DNA of 64,000 nt, taken from the NCBI RefSeq assembly GCF_001445655.1, contig NZ_LNBE01000003.1, positions 974,530 to 1,038,529 on the forward strand, in the 5' to 3' direction. Shown here one piece after another: positions 15,483 through 24,822 of the stretch. Source of the stretch: Streptomyces roseifaciens. GTDB taxonomy: Bacteria; Actinomycetota; Actinomycetes; Streptomycetales; Streptomycetaceae. Numbering within the stretch: the stretch's first letter is position 1; each line of letters starts with the position of its first letter. The notes under the pieces are model-generated. The model was given only the letters and a program-made list of their open reading frames with translations. It was not told the DNA's origin and did no database searches. Made by a program: the position numbers and the translations under genes.

Positions 15483-18400
15483 TCAACGCCTCCGCACCAA
15501 CGGGAACGGCAGAGTCTCCCGGATCGACAGCCCCGTCAGGAACATCACCAGCCGGTCCACCCCGATCCCGAGCCCTCCCGTCGGCGGCATCGCGTACTCC
15601 AGCGCCCGCAGGAAGTCCTCGTCCAGCTCCATCGCCTCCGGGTCGCCGCCCGCCGCCAGCAGCGACTGCGCGGTCAGCCGGCGCCGCTGCTCGATGGGGT
15701 CGATCAGCTCCGAGTACGCCGTGCCCAGCTCCGTGCCGAAGGCCACCAGGTCCCAGCGCTCGGCGACCCGCGGATCGTCGCGGTGCGGGCGGGTGAGCGG
15801 CGAGACGTCGGTGGGGAAGTCCTTGTAGAAGACGGGCAGCTCCGTGCGCTCCTCGACCAGCCGCTCGTACATCTCCAGCACGATGTCCCCGCGCCCGTCC
15901 TCCGGCCGGTGCGGCACCCCGGCCGCGTCGCAGTGCCGCCGCAGCGTTCCCACCGGGGTGTCCGCGTCGACCTCCTCGCCGAGTACCTCGGAGACCGCGC
16001 CGTAGACGGTCTTCACCGGCCACGGCCCCGAGATGTCGTGCTCGACCGGCCTGCCCCCGGCGTCCGCCCGCAGCGCCACCGCCGACCCGTGGGCGGCGAC
16101 GGCCGCGGCCTGGATCAGCTCGCGCGTCAGGTCGAGCATCACGTCGTAGTCCGCGAACGCCTGGTACGCCTCCAGCATCGTGAATTCGGGATTGTGCTTG
16201 TACGACACGCCCTCGTTCCGGAACGTGCGGCCCATTTCGAATACCTTCTCCATGCCGCCCACGCACAGCCGCTTGAGGTAGAGCTCCGGCGCGATCCGCA
16301 GGTACAGGTCGAGGTCGTAGGCGTTGATGTGCGTGGTGAACGGCCGGGCGTTGGCGCCGCCGTGGATCTGCTGGAGCATGGGCGTCTCCACCTCCAGGAA
16401 GCCGCGGTCGAGCAGCCCCTGGCGCAACGCCTGCACGGCCGCGCTGCGCGCCCGCACCGTCTGCCGCGCCTCCGTCGAGACGGCCAGGTCCACGTAGCGC
16501 ATGCGCACCCGTGCCTCGGGGTCGCTCAGGCCGTGCCGCTTGTCGGGCAGGGGGCGCAGGCACTTCGCGGTCATCCGGGCGCTGCTGACGAAGACGGTGA
16601 GCTCACCGCGGTCGGTGGTGCCGATCTCGCCCTCCGCCTCGATGTGGTCGCCGAGGTCGACGTGCGTGGCGAAGCGCCGCAGCCCCTCCCGGCCGCAGTC
16701 CTCCCGGGTGAAGGTCAGCTGCAGGTCTCCGGACCAGTCGCGGAGGACGGCGAACGCGACGCCGCCGTGGTTGCGGACCAGCAGCACGCGGCCGGTCACC
16801 TTCGCCCGCTCGCCCGTGCGGGATGACGGCTTGAGCCCCGCGTGGGCGGCGCGGATCGCGGCGAGGGTGTGCGTACGGTGCGCGTCGACCGGATACGGCT
16901 CCACGCCCGCCGCCCGCAGCAGCTCCAGCTTCCGCCGCCGCACCCGCACCTGCTCCGGCAGCCCCGCGAGCCCGTCCCGCCCCGCCTGCTCGGCCCCGGC
17001 CTCCAGGCCGAGCTCGGAGAGCGGCGGCAGCCCCGCGGTGGACGCCGGGCTGGTGATGCCCCTGGCCCGCCCGCGGTTCCACAGCTGGCCCAGGCTGGGC
17101 ACCGCGACGAAACCCTCGGCGATGCCGGCGGCGAGCCCGATCCGCGCCAGGGCGCCCGCGTCCGCGTAGCAGAGGAACCGAGGGTGCCACTCCGGGTTGT
17201 ACTTCACGTTCGAGCGGTACAGGGCCTCCAGCTGCCACCACTTGGAGAAGAACAGCAGCAGCTTGCGCCACAGCCGCAGCACCGGCCCCGCACCGATCCG
17301 CGCACCCTCCTCGAACGCGGAGCGGAACACCGCGAAGTTCAGCGAGATGCGCTTGACGCCGAACCGCCCGGCCTGCGCGCACAGCTGGGTGACCATGAAC
17401 TCCATGACGCCGTTGGGTGCGGCCCGGTCACGGCGCATCACATCCAGCGAGACCCCGTCCCGCCCCCACGGCACGAACGACAGCAGGGCGATCATCGTCC
17501 CCTCGCTGTCGAACGCCTCCACCAGCAGGCAGTCGCCGTCGGCCGGGTCGCCGAGCCGTCCCAGCGCCATCGAGAAGCCGCGCTCGGTCTCGGTGTCCCG
17601 CCAGGCGTCCGCCCGGTGGATGACCTCTTGCATCTCGTCGTCGGTGAGCGCCGAGTGCCGCCGGATGCGGACGGTGGCACCCGTGCGCTCCACGCGGTGG
17701 ACGGCCTGCCGCGTCACCCGCATCTCGCGCCCGTCCAGGTCGAACGAGGCGACCTGCAGGATCGCTTCGTCGCCGAGCTGCAGCGCGCCCAGGCCCGAGC
17801 GGGCGTACGCCTTCGCGCCCACCTCGCTGGCTCCCATCACGGCCGGCTGCCAGCCGTAGCGGCCCGCCACCTCCAGCCACGCGTCGATCGCCGGCGTCCA
17901 CGCCTCCGGATCGCCCAGCGGGTCCCCGGAGGCAAGGCAGACGCCCGCCTCCACCCGGTAGGTCACCGCCGCCTTGCCGCTGGGGGAGAAGACCACGGCC
18001 TTGTCCCGGCGGGTCGCGAAGTACCCCAGCGAATCCCGGCCGCCGTAGCGGGCCAGCAGGGCACGGATCCGGGGTTCCTCGTCGTCGTGGAGCGCCGCCT
18101 CCAGGCGCTGCGAGCGGAAGAGCGACATGGCGGCGTTGAGCAGCGCCAGCGCGCCGAGCAGCCCGAGCAGGAAATACAGCCAGTGCGGCGGGTGGCCGGT
18201 GAAGTGCCGGCCGCTCACCAGCCCGCCGCACACCTTGTTGGCGACGAACAGCAGCCGGTTGCCGCCCCCGGGCTCCAGCGACCCGGGGAACAGCGACACC
18301 AGGCCCCAGCCCACCAGGATGGCCACCGTGAGCCCCGCCGCCAGCACGAGCGAGGCCCGCAGGAACGCGCCCCGCCGTGACGCCGCGTAGAACTCCCCGC

Positions 18401-18842
18401 GGGCCAGGATCAGCAGCGCCATCGCGGCCACGCACAGCACCAGCGAGGGGATCGTGTCCCAGTAACCCACCACCAGCAGGAGGACGTCCGCGACCAGCAG
18501 CAGGGTCAGATAGGCGAGGACGAACCAGAGGGTGACCCGCTTGCGGGCCGCCATCGCCGTCGCGAGGAGCAACAGGAAGACGGCGTAGGCCAGGTTCGGG
18601 GCGGTGGGGACGGTCAGCGTGTCCAGCGCCTCCGTCAGCGGCAGCGCCGCCCGCCGCAGCGGCATGATCAGGGAAGTGATCGCACAGAACAGGCCGAGGG
18701 CACCGAAGAAGATCGCAAATCCGTTCGGCACCCGGTGCAGCAGCCGCCGCCACGCGGACTCGCGCTCCCCGCTCTCCCGGCCCTGCGGAACCGGTGCGGG
18801 CCGCTCCGCGGAAGGCCTGCTGTCGGCGGCTGTGCGGCTCAT
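15483..18842 (-). CDS. lysX: LysX: lysylphosphatidylglycerol synthase fused to lysyl-tRNA synthetase
   Basis: Bifunctional 1119-residue membrane protein. It charges tRNA with lysine and transfers lysine to phosphatidylglycerol, reducing negative surface charge and giving resistance to cationic peptides. Order: a disordered N-tail (1-30), about seven membrane helices (35-240), a DUF2156/MprF-type transferase domain (about 250-560), an OB-fold anticodon-binding domain (about 620-730), and a class II lysyl-tRNA synthetase core. Class II motif 2 is [20 protein letters not shown] near residue 872 and motif 3 [15 protein letters not shown] near 1089. This matches mycobacterial LysX in architecture and length. 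The ATG at 18842 has no ribosome site but TAGGCT ends six bases upstream, suggesting leaderless expression. A hairpin follows the stop. It is monocistronic by layout; a separate housekeeping LysRS is expected elsewhere. Confidence 0.95.
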   Translation of the reverse strand: MSRTAADSRPSAERPAPVPQGRESGERESAWRRLLHRVPNGFAIFFGALGLFCAITSLIMPLRRAALPLTEALDTLTVPTAPNLAYAVFLLLLATAMAARKRVTLWFVLAYLTLLLVADVLLLVVGYWDTIPSLVLCVAAMALLILARGEFYAASRRGAFLRASLVLAAGLTVAILVGWGLVSLFPGSLEPGGGNRLLFVANKVCGGLVSGRHFTGHPPHWLYFLLGLLGALALLNAAMSLFRSQRLEAALHDDEEPRIRALLARYGGRDSLGYFATRRDKAVVFSPSGKAAVTYRVEAGVCLASGDPLGDPEAWTPAIDAWLEVAGRYGWQPAVMGASEVGAKAYARSGLGALQLGDEAILQVASFDLDGREMRVTRQAVHRVERTGATVRIRRHSALTDDEMQEVIHRADAWRDTETERGFSMALGRLGDPADGDCLLVEAFDSEGTMIALLSFVPWGRDGVSLDVMRRDRAAPNGVMEFMVTQLCAQAGRFGVKRISLNFAVFRSAFEEGARIGAGPVLRLWRKLLLFFSKWWQLEALYRSNVKYNPEWHPRFLCYADAGALARIGLAAGIAEGFVAVPSLGQLWNRGRARGITSPASTAGLPPLSELGLEAGAEQAGRDGLAGLPEQVRVRRRKLELLRAAGVEPYPVDAHRTHTLAAIRAAHAGLKPSSRTGERAKVTGRVLLVRNHGGVAFAVLRDWSGDLQLTFTREDCGREGLRRFATHVDLGDHIEAEGEIGTTDRGELTVFVSSARMTAKCLRPLPDKRHGLSDPEARVRMRYVDLAVSTEARQTVRARSAAVQALRQGLLDRGFLEVETPMLQQIHGGANARPFTTHINAYDLDLYLRIAPELYLKRLCVGGMEKVFEMGRTFRNEGVSYKHNPEFTMLEAYQAFADYDVMLDLTRELIQAAAVAAHGSAVALRADAGGRPVEHDISGPWPVKTVYGAVSEVLGEEVDADTPVGTLRRHCDAAGVPHRPEDGRGDIVLEMYERLVEERTELPVFYKDFPTDVSPLTRPHRDDPRVAERWDLVAFGTELGTAYSELIDPIEQRRRLTAQSLLAAGGDPEAMELDEDFLRALEYAMPPTGGLGIGVDRLVMFLTGLSIRETLPFPLVRRR

Positions 18843-18996
18843 TCCGCCAGCCTAGGCACCCGGCGGACGGCCTGCCTGCCGAGAGCACCGACCCGGACGG
18901 CGACGCTCGTACCTGAATGGAGTACACCTGCTGCCCCGGGCCGGGGCGCTGTGTGGGCCAGACTGACGGACAACCGCTCCGCCGAGGAGGTTCGCC

Positions 18997-19191
18997 ATGG
19001 CCATTTCGATCTCCGTGGTCCTGTTGTTGCTCGTCCTGGTGGTCGTGTTCATGCGCAGCGGCTCGCTGCGCATGTCGAACGCCCTGGTCTGCGTCCTGCT
19101 CGGCTTTCTCCTCGCGAGTACGAGCATCGCGCCGACGATCTCCGACGGCCTGGCCACCACGACACGCATCGTGAGCGGCGTACGGCCCTGA
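18997..19191 (+). CDS. Small membrane protein, 64 aa, unknown function
   Basis: A 64-residue peptide with two hydrophobic segments (about residues 3-18 and 30-44) separated by a short basic turn (MRSGSLRMS), then a polar C-terminal part ending IVSGVRP. The start ATG at 18997 has a strong Shine-Dalgarno, GAGGAGG, eight bases upstream, and codon use is typical of the neighbours, so translation is well supported. No function is recognised. It stands alone on the plus strand between divergent lysX and the convergent encapsulin gene, followed at once by a strong hairpin terminator. Its closeness to the two shell genes may be chance. Confidence 0.75.
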   Translation: MAISISVVLLLLVLVVVFMRSGSLRMSNALVCVLLGFLLASTSIAPTISDGLATTTRIVSGVRP

Positions 19192-19196
19192 TGACG

Positions 19197-19235
19197 CCCG
19201 GGCCGGGCCCCGCTGTCAGGGGGACCCGGCCCGGG
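19197..19235. terminator. Strong bidirectional hairpin
   Basis: CCGGGCCGGG (19198-19207) pairs with CCCGGCCCGG (19225-19234), then one mismatch, then CCC/GGG around a short loop. It follows the stop of the 64-aa gene by five bases and lies downstream of the converging encapsulin gene, so it can end both transcripts. There is no T-run, which is usual for streptomycete terminators. Confidence 0.7.
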
Positions 19236-19262
19236 GTGCCGCCGTGCTGTGCTCCGGCGCCC

Positions 19263-19310
19263 GATGCTCCGGACGTCAGATGCTCTTGAGGCCGGATGTT
19301 CCTGAGGCCT
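19263..19310. repeat. Degenerate 16-bp tandem repeat behind the encapsulin gene
   Basis: Three 16-base units starting GATGCTCC, GATGCTCT and GATGTTCC, followed by a partial unit GCTGCTCC that abuts the stop codon (19318-19320) of the first shell gene. The last two full units share TGAGGCC. It lies in the 3' untranslated region; no function is evident. Confidence 0.55.
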
Positions 19311-19317
19311 GCTGCTC

Positions 19318-20724
19318 CTAGCGCCCGATCTCGACGTCCTCCAGGACGCCCAGGGCGTCCGGCACCAGGATCGCCGCCGAGAAGTAGGCGCTCACCAGGT
19401 ACGAGGAGATCGCCTGCTCGTTGATGCCCATGAACCGGACGTTGAGGCTCGGCTGGAACTCGTCCGGGATGCCGGTCTGGTGCAGGCCCACCACGCCCTG
19501 GTTGTCCTCGCCGGTCCGCATGGCGAGGATCGAGCTCGTCCCCGACTCGCTCACCGGGATCTTGTTGCAGGGCAGCAGCGGCACTCCGCGCCACGAGCGC
19601 ACCGAGGAGCCCAGGACGTCGATGGACTGCGGGTACAGACCCCGGCTGGTGCACTCGCGGCCGAACGCGGCGATGGTGCGCGGGTGGGCGAGGAGGAACT
19701 GGGTCTTGCGGCGGCGCGCCAGCAGCTCGTCGAGGTCGTCGGGGGTGGGCGGGCCGCTGCGGGTGTGGATGCGCTGGCTGATGTCCGCGTTGTGCAGCAG
19801 GCCGAACTCGCGGTTGTTGACGATCTCGTGCTCCTGGCGCTCGCGCAGCGCCTCGACCGTCAGCCGCAGCTGCTGCTCGAGCTGGCTCATCGGGTCGTTG
19901 TAGAGGTCGGCGACGCGGGTGTGGACCCGGAGCACGGTCTGGGCGACGCTCAGCTCGTACTCGCGGGGGGAGAGCTCGTAGTCGACGAAGGTGCCGGTGA
20001 TGGCGGGCTCGCCGATGTGGCCCGAGGTGATGGCGATGTCGGCCTCACCGCGCTTGTTCTGCGCCCGCGCCGGGCGGGAGGCGTACGCCGCGACGTGCTC
20101 GCGCAGCGCCTCCGACCGCTCGGCCAGCGCCTGGAAGGCCTGCAGGGGAAGGGCCAGGACCGTGCAGCGCGTGACGGCGCGGACGGTGAACCCCCAGGTG
20201 CCGTCCGGCTCCAGGGGGACCTGCTCGCCGAAGTAGTCGCCGTCGGCCAGCACGCCGAGCACGGTCTCGTCGCCGTACTTGCCGGTGCCCGTCTTGTTGA
20301 GCTTGCCGTGGGCGACGAGGAAGATGTGGTCGGCCGGGGCGCCGGCTTCGACGAGGGTGTCACCCGCCGCGTACTCGCGCTGGACGAAGCCGTCCGCCAG
20401 CGCCTCCAGCGTGTCGTTGTCGCCGAAGTCCCGCAGCAGCGGGAGCTCTCCGAGCTCCGGCGGGATGACCCGGACCTCCGAACCGGTGGAGATGAACTCG
20501 ACCCGGCCGTCCCCCACGGTGTACGTGAGCCGCCTGTTCACCCGGTAGGTGCCGGCGGACACCTGTACCCAGGGCAGCACGCGCAGGAGCCAGCGGGAGG
20601 AGATCCCCTGCATCTGCGGTACGGACTTGGTCGTCGTGGCGAGCTGGCGTGCCGCTGTGGTGCCGAGGCTGAGCTGTGCCTCCGTGGCCGATGCGACCTG
20701 GCCGGACTCCACTGACGTGGTCAT
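19318..20724 (-). CDS. Family 2B encapsulin shell protein (with cyclic-nucleotide-binding-like insertion), copy A
   Basis: HK97-fold nanocompartment shell protein of family 2B, 468 residues, often misannotated as a Crp/Fnr-type regulator. The N-terminal arm has [20 protein letters not shown]; a cyclic-nucleotide-binding-like domain is inserted at about residues 85-215 ([39 protein letters not shown]); the rest is the shell fold, with the conserved [20 protein letters not shown] and the end [12 protein letters not shown]. No helix-turn-helix is present. The phosphate-binding cassette has FGE but lacks the usual Pro-Arg-x-Ala, so classical cAMP binding is doubtful. The ATG at 20724 has GGTGATC upstream, a match to the anti-Shine-Dalgarno. 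It is the second gene after its paralogue (105-base gap). No cargo gene of a known type is adjacent. Confidence 0.9.
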   Translation of the reverse strand: MTTSVESGQVASATEAQLSLGTTAARQLATTTKSVPQMQGISSRWLLRVLPWVQVSAGTYRVNRRLTYTVGDGRVEFISTGSEVRVIPPELGELPLLRDFGDNDTLEALADGFVQREYAAGDTLVEAGAPADHIFLVAHGKLNKTGTGKYGDETVLGVLADGDYFGEQVPLEPDGTWGFTVRAVTRCTVLALPLQAFQALAERSEALREHVAAYASRPARAQNKRGEADIAITSGHIGEPAITGTFVDYELSPREYELSVAQTVLRVHTRVADLYNDPMSQLEQQLRLTVEALRERQEHEIVNNREFGLLHNADISQRIHTRSGPPTPDDLDELLARRRKTQFLLAHPRTIAAFGRECTSRGLYPQSIDVLGSSVRSWRGVPLLPCNKIPVSESGTSSILAMRTGEDNQGVVGLHQTGIPDEFQPSLNVRFMGINEQAISSYLVSAYFSAAILVPDALGVLEDVEIGR

Positions 20725-20829
20725 AGCTGGTGATCACCCATCTGTATGCGGTACGGGGCGCGGATTCGCGGTGCGGTGCGTGGTGCGGGGCGGTCCCCGG
20801 CGGACTCGGCCGGGGACCGGTGGCCGGGG

Positions 20830-22242
20830 TCAGTGGCCGATTTCGACGTTCTCCAGAATTCCGAGGGCGTCCGGCACCAGCACGGCGGTGGAGTAGTAGG
20901 CGCTCACCAGGTAGGAGATGATGGCCTGTTCGCTGATGCCCATGAAACGCACCGAGAGGCTCGGCTTATATTCATCGGGAATTCCCGTCCGGTGCAGTCC
21001 GACGACACCTCGGGATTCCTCTCCGGTGCGCATGAGGAGCACGGAACTGGTGCCGTTCTCGGAAATCGGGATCTTGTTGCACGGGAAGATGGGAATTCCG
21101 CGCCAGGCGGGCACGGAGTGGCCGCCGACGGCGGCGGGGTCCGGATAGACCCCCCGGCGGTTGAACTCCCGGGCGATGGCCGCGATCGTGCGCGGGTGGG
21201 CCAGCAGGAAGGTCGGGTCCTTCCAGACCGTGGCGAGCAGCTCGTCGAGGTCGTCCGGGGTGGGCGGGCCGCTGCGGGTGTGGATGCGCTGCTTGAGGTC
21301 CGCGTTGTGCAGCAGGCCGAACCGGCGGTTGTTGATCATCTCGTGCTCCTGGCGCTCGCGCAGGGCCTCGATGGTCAGCCGCAGCTGCTGCTCGACCTGG
21401 TTCATGGGCTCGTTGTAGAGGTCGGCGACGCGGGTGTGGACGCGCAGCACCGTCTGGGCGACGCTCAGCTCGTACTCACGGGGGGAGAGCTCGTAGTCGG
21501 CGAAGACGCCGGGCAGCGCCGGCTCGCCCGAGTGACCGGAGGCCACGTCGATCGCGGACTCGCCGTGCTCGTTCTGCGGGCGGGCGGTGGTGGTGCGGAA
21601 CGCCTCCACATGGGACCGCAGTCCGGCCGCCCCCTCCATGACCTCGTGGAACGCCTGGCGCGGCATGGTCAGCACGGTGCAGGCGGTGACGGCCTTGACG
21701 GTGAAGCCCCAGTTGCTCTCCGACGCCGCGGCCAGGGCCCGGTCGCCGAAGTAGCCGCCGTCGGCCAGGACGCCGAGGACGGCCGGATCGCCGTACTCGC
21801 CCTCACGGACCTTGTTGAGCTTGCCGTGGGCGATCAGGACCACCTGGTCCGCCGGCTGCCCGGCCTCCACGACGACGTCGCCCGGCCGGAACTCCCGCTG
21901 GGTGAAGCGGCCCGCGAGCGCTTCGAGCACCTCCGGGTCGTCGAAGCCGCGCAGCAGCGGGAGCTCGCCCAGCTCCGCCGGGATGACCCGGACCTCGGCG
22001 CCGGTCGAGACGAACTCCACCCGGCCGTCGCCGAGGGTGTGCGTCAGGCGCCGGTTGACCCGGTACGTACCGCCCGGGACGTGCACCCAGGACAGCATCC
22101 GCAGGAGCCACCGCGAGGTGATTCCCTGCATCTGCGGAACGGACTTTGTCGTGGTCGCCAGATTCCGTGCGGCCTCGGTGCCCAGGCTCAGCCGGCCGGG
22201 ACCGTTATTGCCGTCGGTGCCGGTCTCCACTGACGTCGTCAT
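20830..22242 (-). CDS. Family 2B encapsulin shell protein, copy B
   Basis: Second family 2B encapsulin shell protein, 470 residues, upstream of and co-directional with its paralogue. Long blocks are identical or nearly so between the two ([52 protein letters not shown]). Differences gather in the nucleotide-binding-like insertion (here [20 protein letters not shown]) and in the middle segment around residue 230. Two-component family 2B shells have been reported in Streptomyces, so the products may co-assemble. Start ATG 22242 matches the MTTSVE start of the paralogue; an in-frame ATG at 22260 would add MGGHSH. A short hairpin (22273-22290) lies in the leader. Previously studied family 2B cargo includes 2-methylisoborneol synthase; nothing of that kind is near. 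Confidence 0.9.
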   Translation of the reverse strand: MTTSVETGTDGNNGPGRLSLGTEAARNLATTTKSVPQMQGITSRWLLRMLSWVHVPGGTYRVNRRLTHTLGDGRVEFVSTGAEVRVIPAELGELPLLRGFDDPEVLEALAGRFTQREFRPGDVVVEAGQPADQVVLIAHGKLNKVREGEYGDPAVLGVLADGGYFGDRALAAASESNWGFTVKAVTACTVLTMPRQAFHEVMEGAAGLRSHVEAFRTTTARPQNEHGESAIDVASGHSGEPALPGVFADYELSPREYELSVAQTVLRVHTRVADLYNEPMNQVEQQLRLTIEALRERQEHEMINNRRFGLLHNADLKQRIHTRSGPPTPDDLDELLATVWKDPTFLLAHPRTIAAIAREFNRRGVYPDPAAVGGHSVPAWRGIPIFPCNKIPISENGTSSVLLMRTGEESRGVVGLHRTGIPDEYKPSLSVRFMGISEQAIISYLVSAYYSTAVLVPDALGILENVEIGH

Positions 22243-22272
22243 ATGCGAATGCCCACCCATCCGTTATGGAAA

Positions 22273-22290
22273 CAGGCCGCTGCGGGCCTG
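22273..22290. repeat. Short inverted repeat upstream of the encapsulin pair
   Basis: CAGGCC, GCTGCG, GGCCTG: a perfect 6-base stem with a 6-base loop, 31 bases before the start of shell gene B. It may be a leader hairpin or the tail of the preceding gene's terminator (that gene's stop is at 22377). Weak evidence for function. Confidence 0.4.
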
Positions 22291-22376
22291 CTGAAGAATT
22301 CCCCTGGCCGCCCCCGAAGCTAGCAGTGGGATATCGGTGGGCGCAGTCACTCAAAAGGGTGGATTGATCGATGATG

Positions 22377-23624
22377 TTACGTTCGGAGGAAAACGCCGAT
22401 GCCGTTTGCCACCGGCCGCTCGGCCCCGCCCGACGGATGATTGCGGACCACCGTCCGGTCGCTGTCCGGATCGCGGGTGACCAGCGTGCTCGAGCCGCCG
22501 CCGTCCAGGTTGACGGCGTCGTCCGCGCCCAGGTCGCGCATCAGGTCGGCGAGCTCGGCGACCGTGAGCCCCGTCCGGTAGTCGGCGGCGCCGTCCAGCG
22601 CCAGCAGGTAGAACAGCCGCCCCTCGTCGCCCAGGCCCGCGGCGGTCCGCACGGCGGAGGTCTCGCCGTCGAGCCCGGAGAGCGGCCGGCCGTCGCGCAG
22701 TACGGGGAAGCCGCCGATGGCGAAGCGCAGCGCGCCCGGGTGCGTCGCCTGCAGCCGGTCCTGGACGCGCACGGCGTCACCGACCTTGAGTCTGCGCAGC
22801 TCCCGGGCCCCCGCGTCCCGCCCGACGAGCACGAGCGTGCCGGAGGCGATCGCGCCGCGGCCGGGCTTGTGCGCCGCGGCCGTCACCTTGCCGTGCCGGA
22901 CGGTCAGTTCGTGGGTTTCGTCCGTGCAGGGTGCGCCTCTGCTGGCGTCCGTGCCGCAGGTGGCGCGGAGCCGTGATGCCGTGCCCCAGGAGGGGGTGTA
23001 CGCGCCGATGCCGCCGACCGGCAGGGCGTACTGGTTGAGGCCGCGCAGCGGCAGCGTCCTGCCGTTGGCCGTCACGGCGCCCTCCAGGGTGAGCCGGTCC
23101 AGCCGGCCCCTGTAGTCGGTGCCGAGGCCGATGACGTCCCGGGTGTTCACGCCGGGGGGCATCGCCGGTCCGAAGCGCTGCCCGTTCGGCACGGCCGCGC
23201 CGAGGCGGCGGCCGTTCGCGATGGAGGGCCCGACCGGTGCACCCGTCGCCTCGACCCCCGGGTGCTGGGTTTCCGTGATATTGAAGAAGTCGCCGTTGAC
23301 CCCGGCCACCGCGTCCCGGGCGGCCGCCATGCGGGAGACCGTCGACCGCGCGGCGACGGCGCCCGGATGGAGCAGGTCGAGCGAGACGCCCGGCCGGCTC
23401 AGATCGACCCTCAGCACATGCCCGTACGCCGGGCCGTGGGAGGCCGACAGGGAGAACTCCCGGTACTCCACGCCCGGCGCGACCGGGGCCAGGGACCGGT
23501 ACTGCAGTACGGGCCGGTCGCCCGCATCCGCCAAAGCGGTGCCTCCGCCGCCGATCAGCGAGGCCCATGCCACCAGAACCGTCAGTACCGAGCGCATGCG
23601 TCTTCTGCGTCTCTTCACAGTCAC
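22377..23624 (-). CDS. Secreted phosphodiester glycosidase family protein (NAGPA-like)
   Basis: A 415-residue exported protein of the phosphodiester glycosidase family (the uncovering-enzyme/NAGPA type), which removes sugars linked through a phosphodiester. Evidence: a basic N-terminus with a hydrophobic core and an AxA-like site (GGGGTALADA), DAVAGVNGDFFNI near residue 105, and the family motif AVNLDGGGSSTLV near residue 380. Substrates in actinomycetes may be cell-wall glycopolymers or exopolysaccharide; this is unknown. The GTG at 23624 lacks a clear ribosome site; an ATG at 23597 would also leave a good signal peptide. It lies upstream of the encapsulin genes on the same strand (134-base gap) and divergent from the PLC-like gene. 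Confidence 0.85.
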   Translation of the reverse strand: MTVKRRRRRMRSVLTVLVAWASLIGGGGTALADAGDRPVLQYRSLAPVAPGVEYREFSLSASHGPAYGHVLRVDLSRPGVSLDLLHPGAVAARSTVSRMAAARDAVAGVNGDFFNITETQHPGVEATGAPVGPSIANGRRLGAAVPNGQRFGPAMPPGVNTRDVIGLGTDYRGRLDRLTLEGAVTANGRTLPLRGLNQYALPVGGIGAYTPSWGTASRLRATCGTDASRGAPCTDETHELTVRHGKVTAAAHKPGRGAIASGTLVLVGRDAGARELRRLKVGDAVRVQDRLQATHPGALRFAIGGFPVLRDGRPLSGLDGETSAVRTAAGLGDEGRLFYLLALDGAADYRTGLTVAELADLMRDLGADDAVNLDGGGSSTLVTRDPDSDRTVVRNHPSGGAERPVANGIGVFLRT

Positions 23625-23845
23625 CCCAGAGGTCCCGTCAACTCTGGCACGGCACAGAACAGTTCACCATGCCCCGAAAGAACGACAGGCAACGCGCCGC
23701 CGTCGACGCGGGCAACTCTCGGCACATCCCTGCCCAGAGGCCCGTCCGGCCCGGATACTCACAGGTGCCGGCAGGCGCGGACGGACCGCGGCTGCACACT
23801 GGCACACACCGACCTGGGAGTTCCTGGAGAACTGGGAGAGCTGCC

Positions 23846-24730
23846 ATGAGCCTTCGCACGCGCCGCGCAGCCGTCGTCAGCCTCGGAGCCGCCCTCGGCG
23901 CCGCGCTCACGGGGTCCTTCGCCACCCCGGTCCTCGCCGGGCCGGCGGCCGCGGGGGGCGAGGCGTCCGGCGGGCCGGGCAGGCCGCCCCTGCGCCGGGC
24001 GCACGCGCACAACGACTACGAGCACACCCGCCCCCTCACCGATGCGCTCTCCCGCGGGTTCGGCAGCGTCGAGGCGGACATCTGGCTCGTCGACGGGCGG
24101 CTGCTCGTCGCCCACGACGTCTCGGGCCTCGACCCGGCCCGCACCCTCGAAGCCCTCTACCTCGACCCGCTGGAGCGCCGGGTCAGAGCCGGTCACGGCC
24201 GCGTCTACCAGGGCCACGACCTCTCGTTGCAGCTGCTCGTCGACATCAAGACCGACGGCGCGGCGACCTACCGGGAGCTCTCGCGGCGCCTGCGCCGCTA
24301 CGGCACGCTGTTCACCTCCTGCGCCGACGGCCGGATCCGCCGCGGTGCCGTCACGGCGGTCGTCTCGGGCGACCGCGGCGCGCGGGGGCCGATGGCGGAG
24401 GAGCGGCTGCGGCACGCCTTCTACGACGGCCGGCTCGCCGACCTCGGCGGCGGTTCGCCCGCGTCGTTCATCCCGCTGGTGAGCGACAACTGGAGCGCCG
24501 GCTTCGGCTGGCAGGGCGTCGGCCCGATGCCGGCTGCGGAGAGGGCCCGGCTCCGGCGGATCGTGTCCGCCGCGCACGCCGAGGGCCGGCGCGTGAGGTT
24601 CTGGGCAACGCCCGACCGGCCCGGCCCGGCGCGGGAGGCCGTGTGGCGGGAGCTGCTCTCCGCCGGCGTGGACCTGCTCAACACCGACGATCTGGCCGGC
24701 CTGGAGGCGTTCCTGCGTGCGGAGGACTGA
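23846..24730 (+). CDS. Secreted PLC-like phosphodiesterase (AIM6-type)
   Basis: A 294-residue TIM-barrel phosphodiesterase related to phosphatidylinositol-specific phospholipase C and glycerophosphodiester phosphodiesterases. After a signal peptide (basic start, then GAALGAALTGSFATPVLAGP) comes RRAHAHNDYEH (about residues 52-62) and SVEADIWLVDGRLLVAHD (about 75-92); the two His and the E-D pair are the catalytic and metal-ligand positions of this barrel. HAHNDYEH is typical of proteins labelled AIM6-like. The ATG at 23846 follows GGGAGAG at good spacing. It is divergent from the phosphodiester glycosidase gene, and both are exported, so they may act on related extracellular phosphodiesters; this is inference. 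The substrate is unknown. Confidence 0.83.
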   Translation: MSLRTRRAAVVSLGAALGAALTGSFATPVLAGPAAAGGEASGGPGRPPLRRAHAHNDYEHTRPLTDALSRGFGSVEADIWLVDGRLLVAHDVSGLDPARTLEALYLDPLERRVRAGHGRVYQGHDLSLQLLVDIKTDGAATYRELSRRLRRYGTLFTSCADGRIRRGAVTAVVSGDRGARGPMAEERLRHAFYDGRLADLGGGSPASFIPLVSDNWSAGFGWQGVGPMPAAERARLRRIVSAAHAEGRRVRFWATPDRPGPAREAVWRELLSAGVDLLNTDDLAGLEAFLRAED

Positions 24731-24822
24731 ACGCCGCACGGAATGTCCGGGTCCGGGGTGGAACGTGTAGCGGTTCCGTCACCGCCCGCCGGTGTGCGCA
24801 CGTCCGGCGGGACGCTGGCCGC

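Noticed and set aside
19318..22260. Reading the two encapsulin genes as Crp/Fnr transcription factors
   Set aside because: Only the nucleotide-binding-like domain resembles Crp; no helix-turn-helix is present and the remainder matches the encapsulin shell pattern.
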